A stretch of DNA of 35,888 nt from Clostridia bacterium (GTDB lineage Bacteria > Bacillota > Clostridia > UBA1212). The notes beneath the pieces are model-generated. The model saw only the letters and a program-made list of their open reading frames with translations. It searched no databases and was not told where the DNA came from. Location of the stretch: NCBI GenBank assembly GCA_017444825.1, contig JAFSVU010000011.1, positions 1 to 35,888 on the forward strand, in the 5' to 3' direction. Positions 7,806 through 16,553 of this stretch are shown in pieces (the stretch's first letter is position 1; every line of letters starts with the position of its first letter). The translations under genes and the position numbers were made by a program.

Positions 7806-8843
7806 ATGATGGGAAATACGATTTTTAATGAGTTTAATTCGGTCAAAAAAATACTGCATTACCAGGACAAGCTGTCCAGATTTCTCGACGCCGGAAAAAC
7901 GCTGATCGTCACGGAGTTCGACCTGACGAACCGCTGTAACAACAACTGTCCTCTGTGCGTGGGCGTTAAGGAAAACGGCAGCGAGCTCACCTGGGACGAG
8001 ATAAAAATGATCGTCGAGGGCTTAAGAAAAATGGACAACAAGGGCGTTATAATAAGCGGCGGCGGCGAGCCTCTGCTTCACCCTGACTTCATAAGGACCC
8101 TGGAGCTCATTAAAAACTCGGGCATGCAGATAGGGCTCAATAGCAACGGCCTGGCCCTGGACAGGGAGAAGGCTCTCGCCATTGCAAAGTATTGCACGTA
8201 TTTCCGCATCAGCCTTGACGCCGGCACCCCGGAGATGTACAAGCGCACCCACGGAATGCCTGAGAAGAGCTTTGAGAAGGTATGCGAAAACATGCGGCTA
8301 ATGGCGGAGGTCAAAAAAGAGACCGGATCTTTAGTCTCCTTCACCGCGGGATTTCTTACGAGCAAGGTGACCTCCTGCGACATGGAGAAGTTCGTGGTGC
8401 TCTGCAGGGACAGCGGGGTAGGCGCCGCCCAGTTCAGACCCTTCACCGGTGACGAGACCGACATCACGGAAGAGTACAAGAGACTGAAGGAAAAATACGA
8501 GACGGATGACTTTAAGGTCAGGGCGTCTCTTCAGAAATACACCAGGTTTGAGAAGGGCCCCGAAAAGGATTACCGCCGCTGCCACGGAATGTTTTTTTCC
8601 ACAGTCGTTACGGCGGACGCGAAGGTGTTCGCCTGCCTCCACCACAGACAGGAGCAGGATTTTCTCATTGGCGATATGAGAAAGGAAGGGAAGACCTTCG
8701 AGGAGGTCTGGAATTCGTACAGAAAGTGGCAGGTGTACGAGAACATCGATCTTTCAAAATGCCCGCCGTATTGCAGAAACGACAGTTTTAATTCGGCCCT
8801 CGAGGAACTTACGGGGGACTGCATCCACAAAGAATTTCTTTGA
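7806..8843 (+). CDS. Radical SAM protein with Cys-rich C-terminal (SPASM-like) region
   Basis: 345 residues (a second ATG directly follows the first; either could be used). The radical SAM cluster motif is clear at residues about 44-51: FDLTNRCNNNCPLC, a CxxxCxxC. Next come GVIISGGGEPLLHPDF (GGE motif for SAM binding) and SNGLALDREK. The C-terminal part has extra cysteines in RRCHGMFFS, VFACLHHRQEQDFLIGDM and KCPPYCRND, resembling the auxiliary-cluster region of SPASM or twitch enzymes. Such enzymes modify peptides, proteins or sugars. No precursor peptide gene is visible next to it. It sits 46 bp after the isomerase and 34 bp before the YfhO-type gene. Confidence 0.9.
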   Translation: MMGNTIFNEFNSVKKILHYQDKLSRFLDAGKTLIVTEFDLTNRCNNNCPLCVGVKENGSELTWDEIKMIVEGLRKMDNKGVIISGGGEPLLHPDFIRTLELIKNSGMQIGLNSNGLALDREKALAIAKYCTYFRISLDAGTPEMYKRTHGMPEKSFEKVCENMRLMAEVKKETGSLVSFTAGFLTSKVTSCDMEKFVVLCRDSGVGAAQFRPFTGDETDITEEYKRLKEKYETDDFKVRASLQKYTRFEKGPEKDYRRCHGMFFSTVVTADAKVFACLHHRQEQDFLIGDMRKEGKTFEEVWNSYRKWQVYENIDLSKCPPYCRNDSFNSALEELTGDCIHKEFL

Positions 8844-8877
8844 AGACCCGGCAGATTTTTTCCGGGGATCATAACCA

Positions 8878-11334
8878 ATGGACGACCTCAGAAAGGAAAA
8901 CAAATACGCATTTATAGGCCGCACGGCGCTTCTTGCAGCAGTCGCGGCTTTTGTGGCGATCCTTCCTGCGGTCATCATGGGCAGAGGCATGCTGCTTCTC
9001 ACGGACGATTTTACCTGGCAGCAGCAGATATTCAGCTTTTACAACGTCTTAGTGACCAGAACGCAGCCCGCCTGGAGCTGGGTGATAGATCTGGGTTCGG
9101 ACCCGGAGGCATCCCTCAGCTTCTACAACCTCAGCAGCCCGTTCACCCTCATATCGGCAATGTTCCCCGCCTCCTTCGCGCCGTACCTCACTGCGCCGAT
9201 GCTCATACTGAAATACGTCACAGCGGCGGTGGGCGCAGTGCTTTTTGCGAAAAAATTCGTTAAAAACCAGTCCTTCGCAGCCCTCTGCGGCCTTCTCTAC
9301 GCCTTCTCCGGGATCCAGACCGTAAGTCTGCTGTTCCCCTTCCACGACGCGATGGCTCTTTTCCCCTGGCTCCTTTATTCACTGGAAAAGCTGATCGAGG
9401 GAAGGCCGGTGGTGTTTGCGTTCACGGTGGCCCTTTGCGCCATGACGAACTATTACATATTCTTCGGCGAGGTCATATTCCTGCTGATCTGGTTCGTTTT
9501 CAGGGTTCTTTTGATGACGGGGCCTGCCCGCGGCAAGCTGATCTTGCTGGGCAAGACCGCTCTTGAAGGGGTGATCGGAACCGCGGCGGCGGGGCTGGTG
9601 CTGGTGCCGGCGTTTTTGGCGGTGGCGGCAAATCCAAGAGTTGGAGCTCATGAGACCGGGATCCTTTATCACGTTACCCGGTATATAACGATCATGCAGG
9701 CGTATTTCATGCCGGCGGACGTCATGGGTATGAGAAACTACCTGTTCCAGAAGGGCTGCAGCTCCTGCGCCATGTCGTTGCCGTTTGTCGCAATGGCATT
9801 GGTTTTTGCCTACATTAAGAAGAATTTCAAAAAGCCTCGGGCCTACCTTCCCGTGGTGATCATAGTTATCTCGCTTGTGCCGGTGCTGAACAGCGCTTTC
9901 TCGGCGTTTAACACGAATTATTACGCCCGCTGGTTCTTCATGCCCGCATTGGTGTTTGCCATGATGTCCTGCGTGGTCCTCGACAGGTTCTCGGAGGACG
10001 GCGGGGAGGAGTCTTTCTCGAGTAAGGACTTGATCTTCGGGGCCAGGCTGAATCTTGTCTGCGTGGTGCTCACCATGCTGGCGGAGGTGGCTCTGATACT
10101 GTGGTACAAGCTAAGGGGCGTAACCACTCTCATATCCGGCGTGAACATGACTCTGCTCATAATTTACGGTGTTTTCGGGCAGCTTTGCGCCTTCGGATTT
10201 CTTTTCACCGTCCGCAAGGTCAAGCCGGAGAAGATATACAAGCCTCTTATCGCCTGCGTTCTTGCGGCGGGGGTACTTACCACCGGAGCTGCGGCAGTGA
10301 GGTATTCAACGGGGACCGGCACATCCGAATACTACGAGCCGGGCATCGTGAACAGCGAGGGTGACATTGGCGCGGAAAAGGCCAAGGCGATCATAACGTC
10401 TTCTGGGGAACTTGCCAATGTGCTCCCAAACGACAAAAACTACAGGGTCAGGTATGACTGGCACGAGGAGGGCGAGGATTATTTCGCGGATTCCTTCGAC
10501 AACGTCTCCATGCTGACGGGCATTCCGTCGGTGAACTCGTTCATTAGTACCATTGACGGCGGGCTGTTCACGTTCTACGACCTCATTGGAACCGGCAGGA
10601 ACGTGACTACCGCGGGAAGCTTCCCTGAAGAGCAGATGGCGCTGCTTTCCGCAAAATATTATCTGACTTCGAATCCTGCGGGAGGGCCTGACGGCGGCAA
10701 GAAATTCGGTGAATACAGCTACCCGGACGGCACCGTGGTATATATCTACGAATACGACGATTTCATCCCAATGGGATTCATGTATACGTCTTACGTTACG
10801 CCTTCGGACATCAGATCTCTCCCCGAAGACCAAAGAGCGCTTGCCATGCTTTCGTATGCGGTGCTCGAGGAGGAAGACGCGGCGGCGCTTGCCGGAAACG
10901 GCATAGTCCTGACCCGCGGGAATATCGGAGATCTGCAGGAATTTGATACTGCGGTGGCTGCAAGAAAGCGGTCCGCGGCGAAGGCTTTTGAAATGTCGGA
11001 CACAGGCTTCGAGGCGTATTACGAGTGCGACGAGGCGGGTATAGCTTTTATCAGCACGGCTTACTCGAAGGGCTTCAAGGTCACGGTAAACGGCGAGAAA
11101 GTGGAAACTTATTCTGCGGGAGGGCTCCTCGGGGTGCCGCTCAAGGCCGGAACCAATGAAGTCCTGGCGGTCTACGAGACCCCCGGCGGCAATGCGGGCA
11201 TGGTACTTACGGGCTGCGCGGTGGTATTGGCGTCGGCGGAGTGCATAGTGATCGTGCTCATCAAAAAAAGCCGGAAGAGAAGGACTGCCAAGGCCCCTTC
11301 CGATGCCCCGGCGGAGACCCCTCCGGAGGCTTGA
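8878..11334 (+). CDS. YfhO-family multipass membrane protein
   Basis: 818 residues. After a short cytoplasmic start there are about a dozen hydrophobic segments between residues 15 and 485, then an extracytoplasmic domain of about 290 residues (around 485-775, including VPSVNSF-like ISTIDGGLFTFYDLIGTGRN and YDDFIPMGFMY), one more membrane segment (about 778-800) and a basic tail. GRGMLLLTDDFTWQQQ after helix 1 and FYNLSSPFTLISAMFP are typical of YfhO-type proteins, which resemble GT-C glycosyltransferases and in B. subtilis and Listeria are linked to glycosylation of (lipo)teichoic acid. The C-terminal strings GFKVTVNGEKVETYSAGGLLGVPLKAGTNEV are also typical. The start codon lies inside CCAATGG and lacks a strong ribosome-binding site, which suggests coupling to the gene before it. 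Confidence 0.88.
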   Translation: MDDLRKENKYAFIGRTALLAAVAAFVAILPAVIMGRGMLLLTDDFTWQQQIFSFYNVLVTRTQPAWSWVIDLGSDPEASLSFYNLSSPFTLISAMFPASFAPYLTAPMLILKYVTAAVGAVLFAKKFVKNQSFAALCGLLYAFSGIQTVSLLFPFHDAMALFPWLLYSLEKLIEGRPVVFAFTVALCAMTNYYIFFGEVIFLLIWFVFRVLLMTGPARGKLILLGKTALEGVIGTAAAGLVLVPAFLAVAANPRVGAHETGILYHVTRYITIMQAYFMPADVMGMRNYLFQKGCSSCAMSLPFVAMALVFAYIKKNFKKPRAYLPVVIIVISLVPVLNSAFSAFNTNYYARWFFMPALVFAMMSCVVLDRFSEDGGEESFSSKDLIFGARLNLVCVVLTMLAEVALILWYKLRGVTTLISGVNMTLLIIYGVFGQLCAFGFLFTVRKVKPEKIYKPLIACVLAAGVLTTGAAAVRYSTGTGTSEYYEPGIVNSEGDIGAEKAKAIITSSGELANVLPNDKNYRVRYDWHEEGEDYFADSFDNVSMLTGIPSVNSFISTIDGGLFTFYDLIGTGRNVTTAGSFPEEQMALLSAKYYLTSNPAGGPDGGKKFGEYSYPDGTVVYIYEYDDFIPMGFMYTSYVTPSDIRSLPEDQRALAMLSYAVLEEEDAAALAGNGIVLTRGNIGDLQEFDTAVAARKRSAAKAFEMSDTGFEAYYECDEAGIAFISTAYSKGFKVTVNGEKVETYSAGGLLGVPLKAGTNEVLAVYETPGGNAGMVLTGCAVVLASAECIVIVLIKKSRKRRTAKAPSDAPAETPPEA

Positions 11335-11339
11335 ATTTC

Positions 11340-11368
11340 TTGACTTGAAGCGCAAAATTATATAAAAT
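11340..11368 (+). promoter_or_regulatory. Putative promoter for the M24 peptidase-rsmD-coaD genes
   Basis: TTGACT (11340-11345), 17-bp spacer, TAAAAT (11363-11368). A small hairpin GGGAC/GTCCC (11381-11400) lies in the predicted 5' leader, upstream of the ribosome-binding site. Confidence 0.6.
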
Positions 11369-11428
11369 TTCAGTTTATCCGGGACTCACAAAAACGTCCC
11401 GTACAGTTTAGGATCGAAGGTGATTTTT

Positions 11429-12511
11429 GTGGAAGAAGAGAGAAGAGTTGTTCTCGGTATCAGGAAGTATCTCAAGGAGAACGGGCTTGACGCCATCATA
11501 GTCAGTTCCTGGCAGAACGTTTATTATTGCAGCAGTTTTACCGGCTACGGCGACGCACTGCTTCTCATAACAGGGGATAAAAAGTTTATTATCACCGACT
11601 CCCGCTACTACGTGCAGGCCGGGAAACAGGCGGGCGATTATACGTTGGTTAAGAATTCCTGCTGGAACCTTAAGGCGATGACCGACCTGATAGCTCAGGA
11701 GGGGGTTAAAAAAGTTGCTTATGAGGACTTGGCAGTTCTTCACACGATGTTTGTGAACTATTTCGAGCGTCTCGGAGTTGAGCTTTCCGGCGCGGGAGAT
11801 CTGTTCCTGAAGTCAAGGATCATTAAAACTCCCGAAGAAATAGCAAAAGTTGAGGCGGCCTGCGATCTTGCCTCCGCGGCACTTGAGAGGACCTTTAAAT
11901 ACATAAAGGCGGGCATCACCGAGATAGAGCTTGCCGCGAGACTCGAGTACGAGATGAGGACCGCTGGCGCGGACAAGCCTTCATTCGATACGATCATAGC
12001 TTCCGGTGTGAGAGGCAGCATGCCCCACGGAACCGCCAGCGATAAGGTGATAGAAAAGGGTGACGGCGTCACCATAGATTTCGGCGCATTCTTCGGTGGA
12101 ATGTGCTCAGACATGACAAGGACCGTATTCGTGGGAGAGCCATCCGCAAAAATGCGGGAGATCTACGAGGTCGTGAAAGAGGCACAGCAGACAGCCATTG
12201 ACGGATACAAGCCCGGAATGAAGGGTAAGGACCTTGATAAGCTGGCAAGAGACGTTATAGTGGATCACGGCTACGGCGAGTATTTCGGCCACAGTCTCGG
12301 CCACGGGGTGGGCATTGACGTCCATGAGGGCGTGTCCGTATCTCCGGGGAGCGAATTGGTTCTTGAGAAGGGCATGATATTCAGCGTTGAACCGGGCATC
12401 TACGTTCCGGATCTCGGCGGCGTGAGGATCGAGGATCTTGTTACCATTGGCGACGACGGAAAGCTCCGGATGATAACCAAGGCCCCGGTAAGAGATCTGC
12501 TCATTTTCTGA
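11429..12511 (+). CDS. M24 family aminopeptidase (Xaa-Pro peptidase type)
   Basis: About 360 residues, normal for bacterial aminopeptidase P-like enzymes. Two in-frame GTG codons can serve as start, 11420 and 11429; I prefer 11429 because AAGGTG ends 6 nt before it. The N-terminal creatinase-like domain includes ITDSRYYVQAGKQAGDY. The C-terminal pita-bread domain shows the five metal ligands of the family: two Asp in IDFGAFFGGMCSDMTRT (about residues 217 and 228), His in FGHSLGHGVGIDVHE, Glu in FSVEPGIYVPD, and Glu in GGVRIEDLV. It cleaves the N-terminal residue from peptides, usually before proline, in the cytoplasm. It lies 10 bp before rsmD. Confidence 0.93.
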   Translation: MEEERRVVLGIRKYLKENGLDAIIVSSWQNVYYCSSFTGYGDALLLITGDKKFIITDSRYYVQAGKQAGDYTLVKNSCWNLKAMTDLIAQEGVKKVAYEDLAVLHTMFVNYFERLGVELSGAGDLFLKSRIIKTPEEIAKVEAACDLASAALERTFKYIKAGITEIELAARLEYEMRTAGADKPSFDTIIASGVRGSMPHGTASDKVIEKGDGVTIDFGAFFGGMCSDMTRTVFVGEPSAKMREIYEVVKEAQQTAIDGYKPGMKGKDLDKLARDVIVDHGYGEYFGHSLGHGVGIDVHEGVSVSPGSELVLEKGMIFSVEPGIYVPDLGGVRIEDLVTIGDDGKLRMITKAPVRDLLIF

Positions 12512-12521
12512 GGAAAAACCG

Positions 12522-13109
12522 ATGGTCAGAGTCATCGCGGGAACCTGCCGCGGCAGAAAACTCAAAACGCTGGACAGCGATGCCACAAAGCCCACCCTCG
12601 ACAGGGTCAAGGAGGCCATGTTCAGCATGATCTTCGACATCATTCCGGGGGCGGCGGTATTCGACATGTTCTCGGGAAACGGCAGTCTGGGGATAGAGGC
12701 CCTCAGCAGGGGTGCCGAAAGATGTTTTTTCTGCGACATATCCGGAGACTGCTGTAAGATCATAAAGGACAACCTTGCGGCGCTGGACCTGACAGAGAGA
12801 GCAAAGGTCATAAAGGGTGATTTTTCCGAGGGGATCTCAGCCATGGCCCGGGAGAAAGTCAAGGCCGGCATACTGCTTCTTGATCCGCCCTACAGAAAGG
12901 GACTTGTTGAACAGGCTCTTTCGTCCAAAGAGATGAGAAGGATATGCTCAAGCGGGGATGATGACGTTTTTCCGCCCGGGAGAACGGTCGCGGTATGCGA
13001 GCACGCAAGAGAAGATGAACTTCCTGACAAAATCGGAGGTTTTGCCAAAATAAAGACAAGAAGCTACGGAACGGTCTCCGTTACGCTTTACGAGTACGCG
13101 GGAGAGTGA
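12522..13109 (+). CDS. rsmD: 16S rRNA (guanine966-N2)-methyltransferase
   Basis: 195 residues, standard RsmD size. Starts with the family string [15 protein letters not shown], followed by [17 protein letters not shown], the SAM-binding loop [19 protein letters not shown], and the catalytic LLLDPPY at about residues 119-124. It methylates G966 of 16S rRNA in helix 31. The rsmD-coaD pairing is common in Bacillota and is kept here, with the stop next to the start region of coaD. Confidence 0.95.
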   Translation: MVRVIAGTCRGRKLKTLDSDATKPTLDRVKEAMFSMIFDIIPGAAVFDMFSGNGSLGIEALSRGAERCFFCDISGDCCKIIKDNLAALDLTERAKVIKGDFSEGISAMAREKVKAGILLLDPPYRKGLVEQALSSKEMRRICSSGDDDVFPPGRTVAVCEHAREDELPDKIGGFAKIKTRSYGTVSVTLYEYAGE

Positions 13110-13117
13110 TTTTTCCT

Positions 13118-13615
13118 ATGGAAACGAAAAAAACAAGGGTCGGAATATACCCCGGAAGCTTTGACCCGTTGACGAACGGTCATTTGGATATTATAATTAG
13201 AGCGTCCCGGTTGTTTGACTTGCTTATAGTCGGCGTGCTCAGAAATGACGCGAAAAAGACTCTCTTTTCGATGGAGGAACGGGTCGATCTCGTGACCAAG
13301 TGCACCGTCGATATTCCGAACGTCAAAGTCGAGATGTTTGAAGGCCTTCTGGTGGATTTTGTGCGTGAAAAAGGCGCCGATACGATAGTGAGAGGACTCC
13401 GCGCCGTATCGGATTACGAGTATGAGCTCCAGATGGCGATGCTGAATAAGCACATGAGCCCCGAAGTCGATACGATATTCTTCATGACCGACATTAACAA
13501 CTCCTTCCTGAGCTCCAGTCTGGTCAAGGACGTGGCAAGGCACGGCGGAAATATCCACGGACTGGTGCCGGAGATCGTTGTCGACGATATCTACAAAAAG
13601 TTAAAGATCAGCTGA
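13118..13615 (+). CDS. coaD: Phosphopantetheine adenylyltransferase
   Basis: 165 residues, the usual size. I use the ATG at 13118; a GTG that overlaps the rsmD stop is also in frame (four codons earlier). The nucleotidyltransferase motif [14 protein letters not shown] contains the TxGH signature (T19 and H22). Further family blocks are [19 protein letters not shown] and [13 protein letters not shown] near the C terminus, equivalent to the ISSTxVR region. It makes dephospho-CoA from 4'-phosphopantetheine and ATP, the penultimate step of coenzyme A synthesis. CoA supply is relevant to the two acyl-CoA ligases later in the window, though they are far away. Confidence 0.96.
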   Translation: METKKTRVGIYPGSFDPLTNGHLDIIIRASRLFDLLIVGVLRNDAKKTLFSMEERVDLVTKCTVDIPNVKVEMFEGLLVDFVREKGADTIVRGLRAVSDYEYELQMAMLNKHMSPEVDTIFFMTDINNSFLSSSLVKDVARHGGNIHGLVPEIVVDDIYKKLKIS

Positions 13616-13701
13616 GGAAAGACAGTTCCGAAACTGAAAAAGGATAGATTGGTTATAAGATAAAAGCCCGCCAAGGCATGATTTTAACGGAGGATACAGA
13701 A

Positions 13702-14493
13702 ATGGCAGAAAACTATGGAAACGAGAGACCTGCAGGAGATGGCAAAAGCCTGTCCGTTACCGGCGAGAGAAAGAAGCTCGACGGATACAAAGATACTCTT
13801 GCGGCTTTGGTAGCGATCGTGAACTCTATGAAGGAAACGGCTATTACCCGCAAAGGCCAGATAGACAACCCCGAGAGACTTAGGGAGCTTGCAAAAGCCC
13901 TCGAAAGAGATCTGCCTGAGACCATCGAATCGGCCAATAAAGTTCTTGTAAACGCCGAGAATATCACTACCAGCGCGAACAAGGTAAAGAAGTCCCTTGA
14001 GAAGCAGTCCGAGGAGCTGGACAACGACATTAAGAAGCGCAAGGCTGCCTGCGAAAGAGAGTGCGAGGAGGCTTTGAGACTGGCCAATGATCAGGCCGGA
14101 AGAGAGGCCGACAGAATGATCGAAGAAGCCAGAAAGACCGGAAACGCCATTATCGACAAGGCCAAGGAGACCGCCGCGGGACTTATTGAGGACCACGCGA
14201 TCACCGCCGCCGCGAGAGACGAGGCTGCACGCTATCTCGACGCAAAGAAGAGAGAAGCAGACGGCTACGCCACATCCGTTCACGAAGAGGCCGACACATA
14301 TGCCGAGAGCGTACGCAGAAAGGTTGAGGCCGACAAGGAGCTTGCATACCAGAAGCTGAAGGACACAGTAAACGCAAACCTCCAGATGATCGACGCGGCT
14401 TACGTGAACCTTGAGAACGGCATGAAGAACGCCTACATTAACATCAACAGGACCCACCAGGAATTTGTTGAAAAATACGCAAACAAGAAATAA
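13702..14493 (+). CDS. Coiled-coil protein, function unknown
   Basis: 263 residues. The ATG at 13702 follows GGAGG (13689-13693). Apart from about 20 polar N-terminal residues, the protein is one long predicted helix rich in Ala, Glu, Lys and Arg, with heptad-like spacing (KKRKAACERECEEALRL, EADRMIEEARKTGNAI, EADGYATSVHEEADTYAESV). It has no membrane segment. It resembles stator-like coiled coils such as ATP synthase subunit b/E/H-type or DivIVA-like proteins, but I see no diagnostic motif. A separate transcript is likely: a gap of 86 bp precedes it and a strong terminator follows it. Confidence 0.85.
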   Translation: MAENYGNERPAGDGKSLSVTGERKKLDGYKDTLAALVAIVNSMKETAITRKGQIDNPERLRELAKALERDLPETIESANKVLVNAENITTSANKVKKSLEKQSEELDNDIKKRKAACERECEEALRLANDQAGREADRMIEEARKTGNAIIDKAKETAAGLIEDHAITAAARDEAARYLDAKKREADGYATSVHEEADTYAESVRRKVEADKELAYQKLKDTVNANLQMIDAAYVNLENGMKNAYININRTHQEFVEKYANKK

Positions 14494-14523
14494 CTCCGAA
14501 ATTCACCGGGTTATGTGACTTCA

Positions 14524-14567
14524 GGAAGCAACTCTCCGGATCCAAAGAGCGGTTGCTTCCTTGTTTC
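14524..14567 (+). terminator. Intrinsic terminator after the coiled-coil gene
   Basis: GGAAGCAAC (14524-14532) pairs perfectly with GTTGCTTCC (14552-14560), followed by TTGTTT. Between here and rsmE lie two further short hairpins: GGGG-ATG-CCCC (about 14574-14584) and CCGGAAA/TTTCCGG (about 14583-14602). These may be extra transcript ends or part of the rsmE leader. Confidence 0.8.
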
Positions 14568-14627
14568 TCAAAAGGGGATGCCCCGGAAAGCGGCTTTTTC
14601 CGGAAATGACCCTTAAATTCAGGCCGC

Positions 14628-15365
14628 ATGAGATTTTTTGTTCCCGATACGAATATCGACAAAGAAGCAAAAAAAGCATTCATTACCGGCGGTGACGTGA
14701 ACCACCTGAGGACCGTGCTCCGCGCGGAAAAGGGCGATGAGATAACTCTCTGCGACACCGGCGGGACCGTTTACACGTGCGCCATATCCGAGATCACAAA
14801 AGACAGGATCGTCTGTGTGATCATATCTGCGGAGGACTGCCCCTCCGAGCCTTCGGTGCCTGTTATCCTCCTTCAGGGCGTGCCGAAGGGCGAAAAAATG
14901 GAATTCATAATCCAGAAGTGCGTTGAACTTGGCGTGAGCGGGATCATCCCCGTCATGACCGAACGCACCGTGGTGAGATTTGAGAAAAAGCAGGACGCCG
15001 ACAAAAAAGTGGAGCGCTGGCAGAAGATAGCCGGCGAGGCCGCAAAACAGTCCGGCAGGGGGATCGTCCCTAAGATCGGGGAGGTCGTAAAGTTCAAAGA
15101 CCTGTTCGGTGAGCTTGACGGCGGACTCCGGATAATACCTTACGAAAACGAGCGGGAGATCTCGTTGAAGAACATTCTGAAAGAGAACCTTCCGGCGGAA
15201 AAGATCTATCTGTTCATAGGGCCGGAGGGCGGGTTCTCCCTTGAGGAAGTGGAGAGGGCCGCCGGGGAAGGGTTCAGACCCGTGAGCCTGGGACCGAGGA
15301 TACTCAGGACCGAAACTGCCGGCATGGCTGCGCTCGCGGCGATAAGATACGAACTTGGCGACTGA
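14628..15365 (+). CDS. rsmE: 16S rRNA (uracil1498-N3)-methyltransferase
   Basis: 245 residues, normal for RsmE. The N-terminal PUA-like domain has NHLRTVLRAEKGDEITLCD. The SPOUT domain has LLQGVPKGEKMEFIIQKCVELGV, TERTVVR, the SAM-knot loop FIGPEGGFSLEEVE at about residue 197, and SLGPRILRTETAGMAALAAI at about 219-238. It methylates N3 of U1498 in 16S rRNA. It begins the run that continues into the envelope cluster, with a 36-bp gap to the next gene. Confidence 0.95.
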   Translation: MRFFVPDTNIDKEAKKAFITGGDVNHLRTVLRAEKGDEITLCDTGGTVYTCAISEITKDRIVCVIISAEDCPSEPSVPVILLQGVPKGEKMEFIIQKCVELGVSGIIPVMTERTVVRFEKKQDADKKVERWQKIAGEAAKQSGRGIVPKIGEVVKFKDLFGELDGGLRIIPYENEREISLKNILKENLPAEKIYLFIGPEGGFSLEEVERAAGEGFRPVSLGPRILRTETAGMAALAAIRYELGD

Positions 15366-15401
15366 GCGTTGACGCCGCCGGGCTTTTAGAAGGAAAGAAA
15401 A

Positions 15402-16523
15402 ATGAACGAACTAACCAATGATAAACGGGACACAAAAAAGGACGCGAAAAGGATCGCCCTCATTGTCGGCAAAGTGGCCGTGAGGCTCCTTGCCGTCGTT
15501 CTTTCGGTGGCCATTGCGGCTCTTGTGACACTAATGTCAGCCATATATATCATCTCCAAGAGCGACAAGGAGGTCGTGAAAGAGCTTTTTGTCACCACCA
15601 TGCTTGATACGGGAGCTCTCGATTTTTGCGCCCGCATGTTCCTCTCCGATGAGGAAGTAAACGCCATTGTCGCTAAAAACCAGATCCTTGTTCCCGAAGG
15701 AGAAACGGATGCCACCCTCATAGTTATCGAGGGAGAGGCGGAGAAGGACCCCGAAAAGAAGAGAGAAGAGGAAGAAAAGGACAAGGAGATCGGAATCGTC
15801 TACAACGAGGAAGGCATCTGCCTTATCGATATTGTAGGAAAGTCCTACGTCGGGAAACTGATGTTCGTAAAGGATCCTTCGAGAGTTAAAGTTGCGGGCC
15901 TTCCGGAGTACGGCGAGGGTATCGTGGGAAAATCCACGGAGCAGATGGCCAGGGAGGCCGACGCCCTTGCGGCTATAAATGCCGGAGGATACCGGGAAAT
16001 GTCCGACTACAGGACAGGCGGCATACCCGAGGGCCGTGAAGAGGGCGGACTGGTCATAATCGATGGACAGCTTCTCTGGGGCAACGAGCGGACCACCTAC
16101 GAAATAATAGGCTTTGACAATAACAACATCCTCCACGTGGACAGAATGACTCCCATCCAGGCAAGGGAGATCGGCATCCGCGACGGCGTCAACTGGGGCC
16201 CGATACTTGTCAAGAACGGGGAGCCCTGCGTTGTTCCCACCACCGGACTTGAGGTCGGATTCCACCCCAGGTCTGCCATTGGCCAGAGAGCGGACGGCTC
16301 GGTGATGTTATTGGTTATTGACGGAAGACAGTCTCACAGTATGGGCGCATCGTACACAGATCTTATCGAGATATTCATGCGTTACGGGGCAGTCAATGCG
16401 GCGAACCTTGACGGAGGCATGTCCTCATACATGTATTACAACGGCGAAGTCATCACGAGGCCATACATGCTTTTCTTCAACGGAAGGCGGACGGTCTCCA
16501 CGAGTATAATCGTTACGAAATAA
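15402..16523 (+). CDS. Membrane-anchored phosphodiester glycosidase family protein (NAGPA domain)
   Basis: 373 residues. Residues 1-25 are charged and cytoplasmic, residues about 26-50 form a membrane anchor (VAVRLLAVVLSVAIAALVTLMSAI), and the rest is extracytoplasmic. The C-terminal domain (about 185-373) matches the NAGPA type: AINAGGYREMSD, GGLVIIDGQLLWGN, VNWGPILVKNGEPCV, HPRSAIGQRADGSVMLLVIDGR and NAANLDGGMSSYMYYNGEV. In bacteria these proteins often accompany exopolysaccharide or cell-wall glycan genes and are predicted to cleave glycosyl-phosphodiester bonds. The stretch around residues 108-128 is a Glu/Lys-rich linker. It heads the envelope cluster that runs to 21548. Confidence 0.88.
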   Translation: MNELTNDKRDTKKDAKRIALIVGKVAVRLLAVVLSVAIAALVTLMSAIYIISKSDKEVVKELFVTTMLDTGALDFCARMFLSDEEVNAIVAKNQILVPEGETDATLIVIEGEAEKDPEKKREEEEKDKEIGIVYNEEGICLIDIVGKSYVGKLMFVKDPSRVKVAGLPEYGEGIVGKSTEQMAREADALAAINAGGYREMSDYRTGGIPEGREEGGLVIIDGQLLWGNERTTYEIIGFDNNNILHVDRMTPIQAREIGIRDGVNWGPILVKNGEPCVVPTTGLEVGFHPRSAIGQRADGSVMLLVIDGRQSHSMGASYTDLIEIFMRYGAVNAANLDGGMSSYMYYNGEVITRPYMLFFNGRRTVSTSIIVTK

Positions 16524-16553
16524 AGCGCCGGTCTTAAGGCGGAGATCATTGAA

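Noticed and set aside
10306-11355. Minus-strand open frame of 349 codons opposite the 3' end of the YfhO-type gene
   Set aside because: Arg/His-rich shadow frame with no motif, opposite a well-supported extracytoplasmic domain.
11381-11400. Riboswitch in the leader of the M24 peptidase gene
   Set aside because: Only one 5-bp hairpin is present in a leader of about 50 nt, too little for a known riboswitch.
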